This document shows positions 45,671 to 56,296 of a DNA stretch of 64,000 nucleotides, piece by piece. The DNA comes from Aspidiotus rigidus (Eukaryota > Arthropoda > Insecta > Hemiptera > Diaspididae), in assembly GCA_035079385.1 (NCBI GenBank), contig JAVHKY010000052.1, positions 4,712,001-4,776,000 of the forward strand, written 5' to 3'. A model generated the notes under the pieces. That model ran no database searches. It saw only the letters and a list, made by a program, of their open reading frames with translations, and was not told the DNA's origin. The translations under genes and the position numbers were made by a program. The stretch's first letter is position 1, and each line of letters opens with the position of its first letter.

Positions 45671-46090
45671 TTCCTTGAATGTAATACATATTGTAAGTTG
45701 ATAATTTTTTATTCATCTTAACTTTGAAGGTTGGAATGAAGAATCAGTGATGCAATTCATTATTGTTCTTATTGATTCTGAAATAGTAGCCGATTTTGGA
45801 GGTATCCGTTTTTTTTTTTGGCCAGATTAAACTGCAACAGGCAACATCCAATGAGCGGCACAGAAAAAATCAGCAACCCAATGAAATCATTTTGTTTAAT
45901 TATAGTTTTCTTTTGATGTCAGCAATTTGATAGGGTTGTTTTGAGCGGTGGGGCTGCGGGGCAATGAAAGAGTACGATCCATATCTTATTTTTGAAATAG
46001 TTGAATGAGGCATATGCGTTGAATGAGACCTCGTGGCTCAAGTTGTACTTAGAAGTTCTAGTTTAAAGAATAACCATATCTTTATCCATT

Positions 46091-46850
46091 ATGAAAAAAA
46101 CCAAGGTAATAAAATGGCTCAAAGAGCTTCAAAGTGAAGCATTGGAAAATACGAGTACGGATTCGCCATTCCACATTGTTCTGTCAAAAGTACGTGTTCT
46201 GGTAACTTGTAACATTTTCACGCTATGTACTGAAGTTAATTTTCTAGTCTCAATGACTCGTATTGGTGCATTTCAGGCCATAAAAAGCTTAAAATGTAAC
46301 ATAATTAACAACGACATCGATCATCTTAATGAGTTGAATGTTGTCAAAAATTTCGGTCCTGTAATCATTCGCGCGATTAAGAAGAAAGCAGAGGACGAAC
46401 AAAAAAGACAGGATAAAATTAGGAAAAGGTTAGTGCCCTGTCCAAAATGTTTTTTATTTCATTTCTAGAAAACGCAACATTCTAGTGATTCACATAATTT
46501 CATGAAATGTGTATCTCATATCACATTTCATTTCATTTATTCAGGTATTCTGTTTGTTTTTAGATCTCGTTCATAGAGAAGCGATGCATCCACCTCAGGA
46601 AGCCAAGCATCCACTTCTGGTGCGACATCCTTTGTCACATTGTCATCGACAGGTACGTGTTCAAAAATAACGTATTTGTCGCAAAGAAGTAAGAACGGAG
46701 TATTACAAACTCCAAGTTTTGATATTCCCGTGTTCATAAGTACACAAGTTGGAACACAGGTGCTCACCGGGTTATATCCGGATACCAATAAGGAAAAGAA
46801 GGAGCGAATTCAGGAGAAGTACAAGAAGTATCAAATGGCAGGGTAAAAGA
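46091..46850 (+). pseudogene. Candidate multi-exon host gene fragment, weakly MUS81-like
   Basis: Exon 1 (46091-46189) encodes MKKTKVIKWLKELQSEALEN and ends before GTACGT. A TTTCAG at 46271-46276 opens exon 2 (46277-46428), which reads AIKSLKCNIINNDIDHLNEL, NVVKNFGPVIIRAIKKKAED and ends before GTTAGT. The spacing of WL.E, the A..SL helix and the FG..I...I.KK helix resembles the N-terminal helix-hairpin-helix domain of MUS81 nucleases, but key residues differ. A third open block (46565-46843) reads DASTSGSQASTSGATSF, KNGVLQTPSFDIPVFIS and YPDTNKEKKERIQEKYKKYQ, with a TAG stop four codons after its best acceptor (TTTTTAG, 46557-46563). The R1-type element starts shortly downstream, so the gene could have been broken by it. 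Host origin is inference. Confidence 0.35.
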
Positions 46851-47269
46851 AAGTAGTAACTTACGTATGGTTTCATTGTTTTCTAACTTCTTCCCCTTGT
46901 CAAAAGATAAAAATGAAGAAATGCATGAGTGGGAAGGGTCAAACGATCTTAATTGCCTGTCCTCACGTCCTCTTCTTGAAATACTGATGCCGCCGGGAGA
47001 GTCACCCCTCGGCGCAGTCTTCTGGGTGCATCTACTGGGATGCCCCTTGCTCCTGTAACTCTAGGGCTTGGAGAGCAGAGACTGTGCTTCAATGTACACC
47101 CGCTTCACCCCAATTCGTCACGTCAATCCCACAGTACCTGTCCAGGGGATGCATGGCTGAGACATAAGTCAGTCTACAGGGAACCTGCAGATACCTCCCG
47201 ACCTCTGCAGTATACAGGGCCATCCAGGTACGACGCACTGCCTGGGGGGAGACTGAATCGTTTGTTCTC

Positions 47270-49101
47270 ATGGGAACTTTTATGGTTAACTACACCCTAA
47301 ACACACCGACTTCTCACACCGGATCTCCGATCTCTGACCTGAGTCAGCAGGACCAAGCAGCTGCTGCTCAGATGTACTCCCCGCAAGAGAACAGGAACTT
47401 CTTGCCGCCACAAGATGTTCCTACCCCTGAAGACATGGAATCAAATACCATCAGTTCAGATGAAAACAATGAGACTGTACTGCCAACACTATTCAAGAGG
47501 CAGACATTCAGATTCCACCCCAAACCCCAGAATAAGGCAGCTGAAGCTCACTTTAAGAGATAGCAGCACTGGGCATCCAAAATTTTGCCCAAACAGGGGT
47601 AAAATATTGAGAACCACAACTCATGCACAAAGATGATTCCTACCTACAAAGGGAGAAGACAGCATGAATGCACCACTATGTCCAACTACATAACCATGCT
47701 GGAAGAGAAGAAAAGATCAGAAAACACCTCTGACACTCCCAGCACAAATCCCACCAAACCACTGAAGCCACCAAAGCTAAAGGATCTAACCGTCAATATC
47801 CCAAGCTGCATTCTTCCTCCTACAGCAAACAGAAGCAGAAGCCTTGAGATCAACTCTGAAAACCCTAACAAAAGTAAACGTAAGCGACTCTGTACTGATG
47901 ATGCAAAGGACTCCAAAGACAACTCCTCTATCCTAGAAAATCTACGGAAGGAATTAAGCCACGAGCGTAAGGCAAGACACAAACTGGCTGATAAAGTTGC
48001 AACATTGTCACTGCAAATTGCTAGCCTGCATGAAGCTATCCAAGGGCTAACAAAACAAATCGCTGCCCCTCCACCATCCTTAGCAACGCAGACCGCAAAC
48101 CAACCTGAAAAAGCTGAACTAGTCCCAGAAGTCAAAAATTTAGTAGAATCTATCCTGAAGCCAGTGCTAAATTCACTAACCACATTAGCAGCCTCCAACA
48201 AGAAGAAAGAGGCCACTGGAGTTCCAAAGATGAAATCCTATGCCAATGCTATCGGCACACCATCCACTCCAAACCATCCCAGTAGCCAAATACCAGGGAA
48301 CGGACCTGCTGCTACCCACATAAGGAGAATGTAGAATCAATATATAGCTACCGCCAACACAGGCAAAGAAACCATCAGTAACTTCCCCAGGCTACACCTG
48401 AAGCAGAAGATGAGTTCACTTTAGTAACTATAGAAAATTCACAGAAGACTGCACCACTAAACCCCGCTTCCCAGAAGAAACATCTCCCTACATCAAGGAA
48501 ACTATCGTCCAACACCCTACTACTATTACCTTCTCAGGATAACCCAAACATCCTGTCTAAGCTACAAACACTTCCAGAAGCCAACCCCAAAAAATTAGGT
48601 GTGAAAAGGTATATCCCGTTTCCCTCTAGCGCAGTAATGATTACATGCTCCACAGAAGAACAGATAGCTGACCTGAGAGCAATTGCTACAAAATATGGGA
48701 TAAAGGAAAAAGAACAAATACCTAAAGTTCCCACTGTTTGTATCCATGGAATACACCAAAATATAACTAGGGAAGAAATAATAAAACGCATCGACAGTCG
48801 CTACAGCAAAGCACCTGAAGACATACAACTCTTTCCATGCAAAAATACAAAGTATCCTGGCGCCAATTTTGCCGTGGTCACAACTTCTCTAAGCCTCCGC
48901 ACCAAAATGTCAAAACATCACAGTATTGGCCTTGATGGATGGACTATGTGTTGGATTGATACCAATATACAAATAAGAAGATGCTCGAACTGCAACCTCC
49001 TAGGGCACTCCACAACCAACTGCACAGTCATGGACACTACCCTGCAATCTACCTCCACACAACAGCCTAGCTGCGCCGACTCAATTACAACAACACTATG
49101 A
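47270..49101 (+). pseudogene. R1-type ORF1 (gag-like) with zinc knuckle
   Basis: Three open blocks in different frames make up the protein: 47270-47563 (SQQDQAAAAQMYSPQENRNF), 47633-48334 (basic, with a predicted coiled coil at LRKELSHERKARHKLADKVA and TLSLQIASLHEAIQGLTKQI) and 48601-49101. The last contains PTVCIHGIHQNITREEIIKR, an RRM-like segment usual in retrotransposon gags, then RTKMSKHHSIGLDGWTMCWI and the knuckle C-SN-C-NLLG-H-STTN-C (CX2CX4HX4C). Only one clear knuckle survives, whereas R1-group gags usually have three. A stop at 48332 and frameshifts at about 47560 and 48340-48600 kill it. The long minus-strand frame 47686-48216 is a shadow. Confidence 0.7.
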
Positions 49102-49245
49102 AGAATATCACCTCTACATACGTGAAACCTAAACTGAGGCCTGTAAATCACCAAACCAATGACAAGAAATGTCCTACCTTACTGGCCTTCAAGAAAAAAG
49201 CACTGCCGACACGCCCATTAGAGGGGGCACAACTTCTAGCCACGC

Positions 49246-51607
49246 AATGATGCTAAAACTCCTCTACCTAAACTGCAATCACGCCCATGAATCAACACTT
49301 AATGCTACCATCCTTGCTGCCAAAAGGAATGCAGACATACTGTGTATTACTGAACCATAATACCTTGTCGGCACAAACACACTAAAGTACCCAGGCTGGC
49401 ACTCACTGTGCAGCCCTCATGCAGCAATCTTAATCCGCAAAGACGACAAACACACCCCAAGAACAACTCACCAAGAGTACCATGAAGATATCATTGCCAC
49501 CAAAATAGGAGAGACGATCATAATCTGCACCTACGCCTCACCAAGCAAGGAAATTGGAGAAATCATCACTCCCCTCTATGTGTATGTAAGAAATCTACAA
49601 AACACTCCTTGTATCATCCTAGGAGATTTCAACTGCCAAACAAATCTCATCCCTGGATATAGGACAACCAACAGAGGAGAAGAATTTGAAGACTTACTAC
49701 ACTTTGCAGGACTAACCCTAGCCAACAATACTCAACCTACATGGAGAAGAGGTAAACATACAAGTATACATGATTATATATATTACAAGAACACAGAAAT
49801 CACCAACTTTAGAGTACTTGAAGACGAGTCTATGTCTGACCACTTCTTTATAATAGCAAACGCCACAGCCAAGTTTGAAAAAGTCCAAAAGTGCCACAAA
49901 ACCGACGCCAGTAAACTATCCATCGCCATACAAAATCTTGAGATAGCCACTCCAATGCTGAATAACACCCGAGATATTGATGGCTTTATTAGCAACCTTA
50001 CCACCATGCTACAGGGCTGCATTGACAAATGCTCCACAGAAATTCCAATGAGAAAGAAAAAGCCCTACTTCTGGAAACCCAAACTGGAAACACTGAAAAC
50101 AGCTCTGCGTACCTTAAACTGTCGAATAAATAGGAGTACCAATGAAGAAAGGCTACAAGTCTACCTTTATACTTACAAAGAAAATAATCCAAAACGCTTA
50201 CCAAAACATGATGCTTGAAAGTAAATACTCCGCCTTCAGAGACCTCTGCACACAATGCAAACCCTGGAGTACCCCATATAAGATGTTGAAATATGTCCCC
50301 AAAACTCCTCTTCATCTCCTAACTAACAAAACTGGAAGGAAATGCAAAACAAAGGAGGAAAGTATACAACTTCTTCTAACGGAAAAATTTCCAAAATCCC
50401 ATGAAACTCTAGAGAGCGAAGTACTTGGGATCAGAGGGTCCCAGTCCCATAATATCCGATGCTGAAATTAAAGAAATAGTCAGACAATTGAAAAACCACA
50501 AAGCACCTGGTCCAGACCTACTAAATACGCATGCCATCAAAGCACTTATAAGACATCATCCCGATGTCTTGCCTGTACTCTTCACCAAGTGCCTCGCCCA
50601 AGGCTACTTCCCCAAGCCCTGGAGAGAAGGAAGAATACTTTTCCTATATAAAACAGGAAAAGACCCTACAAAAACTGACAGCTACAAACCCCTAGCATTG
50701 CTCTCCATTCTCGGCAAAATCTATGAGCGCTCCAAAAACTAGAGAATTGTAGAACACTTTGATTCTCACCAACCGCTACACACCAGGCAATTTGGTTTCA
50801 GAAGGGGCACCGGAACTGAAGAAGCTATATATGAAGTGGTTCAAATATATGAGAATCAAACAACAAACCATTGACTAACTGCGGCAATTTCACTCTATAT
50901 AAAAGGTGCCTTTGATCACTTAGAGTGGAATGGCATACTCAGAGAACTTGCTGCTGCAAACACCCACATCCTCCGCTCAGTATCATCATATTTGGACAAC
51001 AGAATAGCACATTGTGAAGGCCAAAAAGTCCTACTCGAAAGAGGATGTCCGCAGGGCTCAGTACTTGCACCAACACTCTGGAACACCCTCTACAATGTAC
51101 TGATAAACAACATTTACAATGACACAACTAGAAACATCTGCGTATATGCTGACAATGCAATACTAATTGTAGTAGCAAACACATCAGAAGAACTAGAAAA
51201 CAAGATCAAACTATGCATAGGGACAATGGCAGCAGAACTAGGAAAAATTAGTCTCCTCCTCAACATAGGTAAAACCGAAATATTGCTGCGCAACCGCCTA
51301 CCGCTGTACCAACGGAATCTTAATGAAATGCTAACAATGAACATTGAAAACAACACATTGACTACCAAAAAAACAATAAAATACCTAGGGCTAATGCTCG
51401 ACCAAAAGTTAATGTACAAAGACCACCTGAAATATATTGAAGAAAAGGCTCTGAAACGCATACTCATCCTGCAGAATGTTGCGAGAAACGTATATGGCCA
51501 CAGTTACAAAGCCCGCAAAACTACGTTTCAAGGTCTCATCTACAGTGTGATAAAATACTGTTCATCAATCTGGTATGGAAGACTACACCTAAAAAAAATT
51601 TTCTGGC
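49246..51607 (+). pseudogene. R1-type ORF2: APE endonuclease and reverse transcriptase, mutated
   Basis: The endonuclease begins MMLKLLYLNCNHAHESTLNA, with catalytic E in ADILCITEP (followed by two stops, 49358-49363), GDFNCQT at about 49624 and the MSDHFF segment with catalytic H at 49830. The reverse transcriptase shows KNHKAPGPDLLNTHAIKAL (50495), SYKPLALLSILGKIYER, FGFRRGTGTEEAIYEV, SLYIKGAFDHLEWNGI (motif A), GCPQGSVLAPTLWN and VYADNAILIV (motif C). The KGAFDxxxW and GCPQGSVLxPxLWN blocks point to the R1 group. Motif A has Y where the first Asp belongs and YADD is YADN, so two catalytic aspartates are lost, besides stops at 50740 and 50875 and frame changes near 50210 and 50450. The frame runs out at 51607. 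Confidence 0.75.
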
Positions 51608-51739
51608 ATAGCCAAATAAATGAAGATCATGTTCCATGTCTTTTATATTTTATCAGTCATCTTGAAATATTTTAGTCTAGGCTTCTACTAGGTCAAGTGT
51701 TCGTGAGATATTATTCGTTTACCCCCTTACCTATCTTGG

Positions 51740-52030
51740 CGTCGTATAAGTCTTGTATTCTCGGTTGGCATTGGGTCGATTTATATGACATTGAGAATAA
51801 TTGAAGTTTTATATTTGCTGTATGGAATAGGGTTATTTTTTTGATAATCGGATTGATAGAATTAGAGATTTTTCGATTTTAATTTAGAAAAATTCGGAGC
51901 GGGGTAAGTTGAACGTCAGTTCGTTAACCATCCGGCGTTAAAGGAATGAATGTTGCTATGGAAAATGACGAGTGTTACTGACTTGTGCGCGAAAAGTGTT
52001 TCTTTCTCAGAAGGGGAGGGGGTTGTAAGT
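51740..52030 (+). repeat. Dispersed repeat, inverted relative of 12.09-12.41 kb
   Basis: It shares GGGTCGATTTATATGA, TTCGTTAACCATC and TGTTGCTATGGAAAATG with the minus strand at 12090-12410. It is preceded by TCAAGTGTTCGTGAGATATT sequence that also starts the duplicated units at 53.8 and 54.3 kb. Confidence 0.6.
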
Positions 52031-52239
52031 TGTGTATTATCAGTACACGAGATTGAATAAAAAATAATGGTTGGCAAGTTTTGAAAATGAATTTCTATCG
52101 GAAAACGACGTCATTATTGTCGTTATTAACGAAAACGACTATAAGTGAAATATAATGTAGGCCAGCCAATAATGAACAAAATGGAAACTAAAAGAAATAG
52201 AGATGTACAAAAATAAGATACAAAAGTCGGTTTTGCTTT

Positions 52240-53560
52240 CGCGCTGCGAAGGCTTTTTTGAGGTATCACCTTTCGTGGGGTGAACTCGCGGGTGCGTAAT
52301 TTCTTGGTGACACCAGTGCCGGTGAACGCTGTCAATGAAGGATCCACGGAGTTGTTTAATCTGCGCGAGAGTCTCATCACTTATGAAGACCCGGTCGCGA
52401 GTGTGCTGCAGATTCCGAAGGATGCAAGAATTTGTATAGTAATGGAGGCATTATGACTGCATCAAATTCAAACGAAAGGAAACGCGAATGCTACTTCTAT
52501 GGCGACAACGCGCAAACTTTGTATTGCTGTCGAAAATTCCTCAGCTTATCGACCGAAGCCAGGAACCAATTTGTAAGAAAACAACGTTTATGTCCAAAAT
52601 ACTTCGAAGCCATCCAATTCTCTCACATTTTCACAAATGGACATTTCCGGAAAGAATCATCGCCCATCAATCGAGCCTCGATAGCTTCCTGTACCACCGA
52701 TCACATTTGGCTTCTCGGATTCAACTAATGCTCCAAAATGTCGCTGATTAATAAAATATTGTAAGAACTGCAATAAAGTTTTTTGTTGCAATGATATTTT
52801 TAGAAGAATACTGTCTCCGTCTTGATGTCGTTCATTTCCAAGGAAATGTAAATTAAAATCGTTGATCGTCGTGATTTGTCACACATTACGTACAAAAATG
52901 TAGAAGCTTATAAGAGAAATGCCGAAAGAGAATTCAAGTCTCCTATGAGAAATATGAGGTGTCGCACTTATATGAGAAATATTTTGAGGTATCACCTTTC
53001 GTGGGGCGAACGAGCGGAGCGACCTTTTGTATATTTTGAGGTATCACCGTTCGCCCCCTGTCTCGCTGTTCTATTGGAATGGTGTGAGAAAATTCAAGTC
53101 TTCTATGAGAACTATGAGGTATGGCCTTTATGAGAAATATTTTGAGGTATCACCTTTCGTGAGGCGAACTCGCGGTTATTTGATTATTTATGTATTTAAT
53201 TATTTAAGCACACGGGGTGTACTCGCAAATGTCTGAATCACCCACGGGGTAGAGATGTGCACGGACGCACGCTTGCACGGACGCACAGACTCTCGGACTA
53301 ATTATTTAATTATTTAAATTATTTAATTATTTAATTGAAGCCTTCTTATCAAGAAGGGCGTATCTCGAAAAAACGCGTTTTGAGAAAAACGATCGCTGGT
53401 ACGAAGCGTAGAGAAATCAGAATGCGAAGAAGTGTGGTCAGTGCACAGGCGGCATCGATCATCTTTCAATCCCCCCCTATTACCTGTCCAAAGAGCGTAA
53501 TTTAAGAAATTCGTTTACCCCTTACCTATCTTGCCGTCGTATAAGTCTTCTATGAGAAAT
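52240..53560. repeat. Scrambled GAGGTATCACCTTTCGTGG repeats
   Basis: The phrase TTTTGAGGTATCACCTTTCG recurs at 52257, 52990, 53033 and 53139, linked with TATGAGAAATATTTTGAGG and GGCGAACKMGCGG. Phrases of the same family make up the duplicated units that follow. A nearby GCACGGACGCAC repeat lies at 53253-53287. Confidence 0.55.
52432..52740 (+). pseudogene. BEL/Pao gag zinc-knuckle fragment with degraded cysteines
   Basis: The frame reads NERKRECYFYGDNAQTLYCC, RKFLSLSTEARNQFVRKQRL, CPKYFEAIQFSHIFTNGHFRK. This aligns with the BEL/Pao pattern 'CxxCxxxHxxxxCxxFxxlsxxxRxxfVrkxkLCxNCLxxxHxxxxC'. Several ligands are changed: CYFY for CxxC, YF for NC, Q for H and I for C. A related continuation with RIIAHQSSLDSFLYH in the next frame marks a shift. 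About 85 residues remain of a polyprotein normally well over 1,500 residues long. Confidence 0.6.
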
Positions 53561-53669
53561 ACGAGGTAGCGCGAACTCGCTCCGCTCGTTCGCCCCCTGT
53601 CTCGCTGTTGTATTGGAATGGTATGTGACAATTCAAGTCTAGGGGAGTTGGAAAAATTTCGACTATCCA

Positions 53670-53789
53670 GCCTTTATTTATTTAATTATTTAATTATTCA
53701 ATTATTTAATTATTCAATTATTTAATTATTTAATTATTTAATTATTTAATTATTGAATATTATTTATTTATTTATTTATTTATTATTAA
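53670..53789. repeat. TTTAATTA/TTTA low-complexity array
   Basis: The array is built from TTTAATTA and TTTA units with few interruptions. Similar arrays recur at 54105-54330, 54676-54772 and 59953-60232. Confidence 0.8.
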
Positions 53790-54106
53790 TTCTTGTACTA
53801 GGTCAAGTGTTCGTGAGATATTATTCGTTTACCCCTTTACCTATCTTGGCGTCGTATAAGTCTTGTATGAGAAATATTTTGAGGTAATTATGGGTGTTCT
53901 ATATTTTGAGGTATCAACTTTCGGTGGAGCGAACGAGCGATCTCGCATTTGTATTGGAATGGTATGAGAAAATTCAAGTCTTTTTTGAGAAGTATGAGGT
54001 AGCGCGAACTCGCTCCGCTCGTTCGCCCCCTGTCTCGCTGTTGTATTGGAATGGTATGAGACAATTCAAGTCTAGGGGACTTGGAAAAATTTCGACTATT
54101 CAGCCT
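53790..54106 (+). repeat. Duplicated unit, copy 1 (about 317 bp)
   Basis: It runs from TTCTTGTACTAGGTCAAGTG through TATCTTGGCGTCGTATAAGT and CTCGTTCGCCCCCTGTCTCG to GGGGACTTGGAAAAATTTCG. It is nearly identical to 54331-54645. The end merges into a B-type minisatellite start. Confidence 0.75.
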
Positions 54107-54330
54107 TTATTTATTTAATTATTTAATTATTTATTTATTTAATTATTTATTTATTTAATTATTTAATTATTTAATTATTCAATTATTTTATTATTTCATT
54201 ATTTAATTATTCAATATTATTTATTTATTTATTTATTTATTCATCTATTTATTTATTTATTCATTTATTTATCTATTTATTTATTTATCTATTTATTTAT
54301 TTATTTATTCATTTATTTATTTATTATTAA
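54105..54330. repeat. TTTAATTA/TTTA array between the duplicated units
   Basis: Low-complexity AT array with occasional CATTTATC interruptions. Confidence 0.8.
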
Positions 54331-54645
54331 TTCTTCTACTAGGTCAAGTGTTCGTGAGATATTATTCGTTTACCCCTTTACCTATCTTGGCGTCGTATAA
54401 GTCTTGTATGAGAAATATTTTGAGGTAATTATGGGTGTTCTATATTTTGAGGTATCAACTTTCGGTGGGGCGAATGAGTGATCTCGTTGTTGTATTGGAA
54501 TGGTATGAAAAAATTCAAGTCTTTTGTGAGAAATATGAGGTAGCGCGAACTCGCTCCGCTCGTTCGCCCCCTGTCTCGCTGTTGTATTGGAATGGTATGA
54601 GACAATTCAAGTCTAGGGGACTTGGAAAAATTTCGACTATCCAGC
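54331..54645 (+). repeat. Duplicated unit, copy 2 (about 315 bp)
   Basis: It is nearly identical to 53790-54106, so the pair arose recently by tandem duplication of a unit plus AT array. ORFs inside (53894-54118 and 54435-54671) are related read-through products. Confidence 0.75.
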
Positions 54646-54772
54646 CATATATGATAGGAAGAGGGACTTAGAAAATTTTCTAATTATTAATTATATTAAT
54701 TATTTAATTATTTATTTATTTAATTATTTAATTATTTAATTATTTATTTATTTAATTATTTAATTATTTAAT

Positions 54773-54842
54773 TTTAACAGGGAACCTGTTTTATGGGGGG
54801 CTATCTGAGAAATCTGCCGTGCGCCGTGCGCCGTCCGCCGTC
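54773..54842 (+). mobile_element. CBA-family left end (module C) leading into the satellite
   Basis: The sequence starts TTTTAACAGGGAACCTGTTT then TATGGGGGGC and GTGCGCCGT repeats. It matches C at 6949, 20022 and 26985. Here B units follow in a greatly expanded array and no A core or closing C' is found, so the satellite looks like an amplified CBA arm. Confidence 0.65.
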
Positions 54843-56288
54843 CAGCGAAAAACTTAGAAAAATTTCGACCCTCGAGCCATATATGATAGGAGAGGGACTT
54901 AGAAGAATTTCGACTCTCGAGCCATATATGATACAAGGGGGACTTGGAAAAATTTCGACTCTCAAGCCATATATGATAGGAGAGGGACTTGGAAGAATTT
55001 CGACTCTCGAGCCATATATGATACAAGGGGGACTTAGAAAAATTTCGACTCTCGAGCCATATATGATAGGAGAGGGACTTAGAAAAATTTCGACTCTCAA
55101 GCCATATATGATAGGGACTTAGAAAAATTTCGACTCTCAAGCCATATATGATAGGAGAGGGACCTAGAAGAATTTCGACTCCATATATGATACAAGGGGG
55201 ACTTACTCTCAAGCCATATATGATAGGAGAGGGACTTGGAAGAATTTCGACTCTCGAGCCATTTATGATAGAAGGGGGACTTAGAAAAATTTCGACTCTC
55301 GAGCCATATATGATAGGAGAGGGACTTAGAAAAATTTCGACTCTCAAGCCATATATGATAGGAGAGGGACCTAGAAGAATTTCGACTCTCGAGCCATATA
55401 TGATAGAAGGGGGACTTGGAAAAATTTCGACTCCATATATGATACAAGGGGGACTTACTCTCAAGCCATATATGATAGGAGAGGGACTTGGAAGAATTTC
55501 GACTCTCGAGCCATATATGATAGAAGGGGGACTTGGAAAAATTTCGACTCTCGAGCCATATATGATAGGAGAGGGACTCAGAAAAATTTCGACTCTCGAG
55601 CCATATATGATAGGAGAGGGACTTAGAAAAATTTCGACTCTCCAGCCATATATGATAGGAGAGGGACTTGGAAGAATTTCGACTCTCGAGCCATATATGA
55701 TACAAGGGGGACTTAGAAAAATTTCGACTCTCAAGCCATATATGATAGGAGAGGGACTTGGAAGAATTTCGACTCTCGAGCCATATATGATACAAGGGGG
55801 ACTTAGAAAAATTTCGACTCTCGAGCCATATATGATAGGAGAGGGACTTAGAAAAATTTCGACTCTCAAGCCATATATGATAGGGACTTGGAAAAATTTC
55901 GACTCTCAAGCCATATATGATAGGGACTTAGAAAAATTTCGACTCTCAAGCCATATATGATAGGAGAGGGACCTAGAAGAATTTCGACTCTCGAGCCATA
56001 TATGATAGAAGGGGGACTTGGAAAAATTTCGACTCCATATATGATACAAGGGGGACTTACTCTCAAGCCATATATGATAGGAGAGGGACTTGGAAGAATT
56101 TCGACTCTCGAGCCATATATGATAGAAGGGGGACTTAGAAAAATTTCGACTCTCGAGCCATATATGATAGGAGAGGGACTTAGAAAAATTTCGACTCTCA
56201 AGCCATATATGATAGGAGAGGGACCTAGAAGAATTTCGACTCTCGAGCCATATATGATAGAAGGGGGACTTGGAAAAATTTCGACTCC
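54843..56288. repeat. 45 bp satellite array, left part
   Basis: About 32 units of CCATATATGATAGGAGAGGG then ACTTAGAAAAATTTCGACTC and TCGAG. Variants are TACAAGGGGG or TAGAAGGGGG for the central box, and short units lacking it (55110, 55885, 55920). Units with ACTCCATATATGATACAAGG, a deleted form, recur as a higher-order block. The unit is 45 bp, a multiple of three, so frames stay open for 100-369 codons on both strands; those ORFs (peptides of MIGEGLRKISTLEPY or SRVEIFLSPSPIIYG type) are a consequence of the periodicity. The RTE element interrupts the array. Confidence 0.9.
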
Positions 56289-56296
56289 ATATATGA

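Larger units (their letters stand above)
46985..51607 (+). mobile_element. R1-type non-LTR retrotransposon, 5' and central parts
   Basis: The body contains an untranslated leader (about 46985-47270, GC-richer than its surroundings), a gag-like ORF1 (47270-49101) and an ORF2 with APE endonuclease and reverse transcriptase (49246-51607). The coding strand has a distinct A- and C-rich base composition compared with flanking DNA. The C-terminal piece of ORF2 is displaced to 60347-60574. The 5' boundary is approximate and no target-site duplication was identified. Confidence 0.7.

Noticed and set aside
47686..48216. 176-codon minus-strand ORF rich in S, F and L
   Set aside because: It is the antisense shadow of the gag-like ORF1, which has a coiled coil and a later zinc knuckle in its continuation.
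54760..55960. 369-, 270- and 270-codon ORFs read as a repetitive protein gene
   Set aside because: Frames are open on both strands at once and follow the 45 bp unit exactly; the repeated DNA explains them fully.
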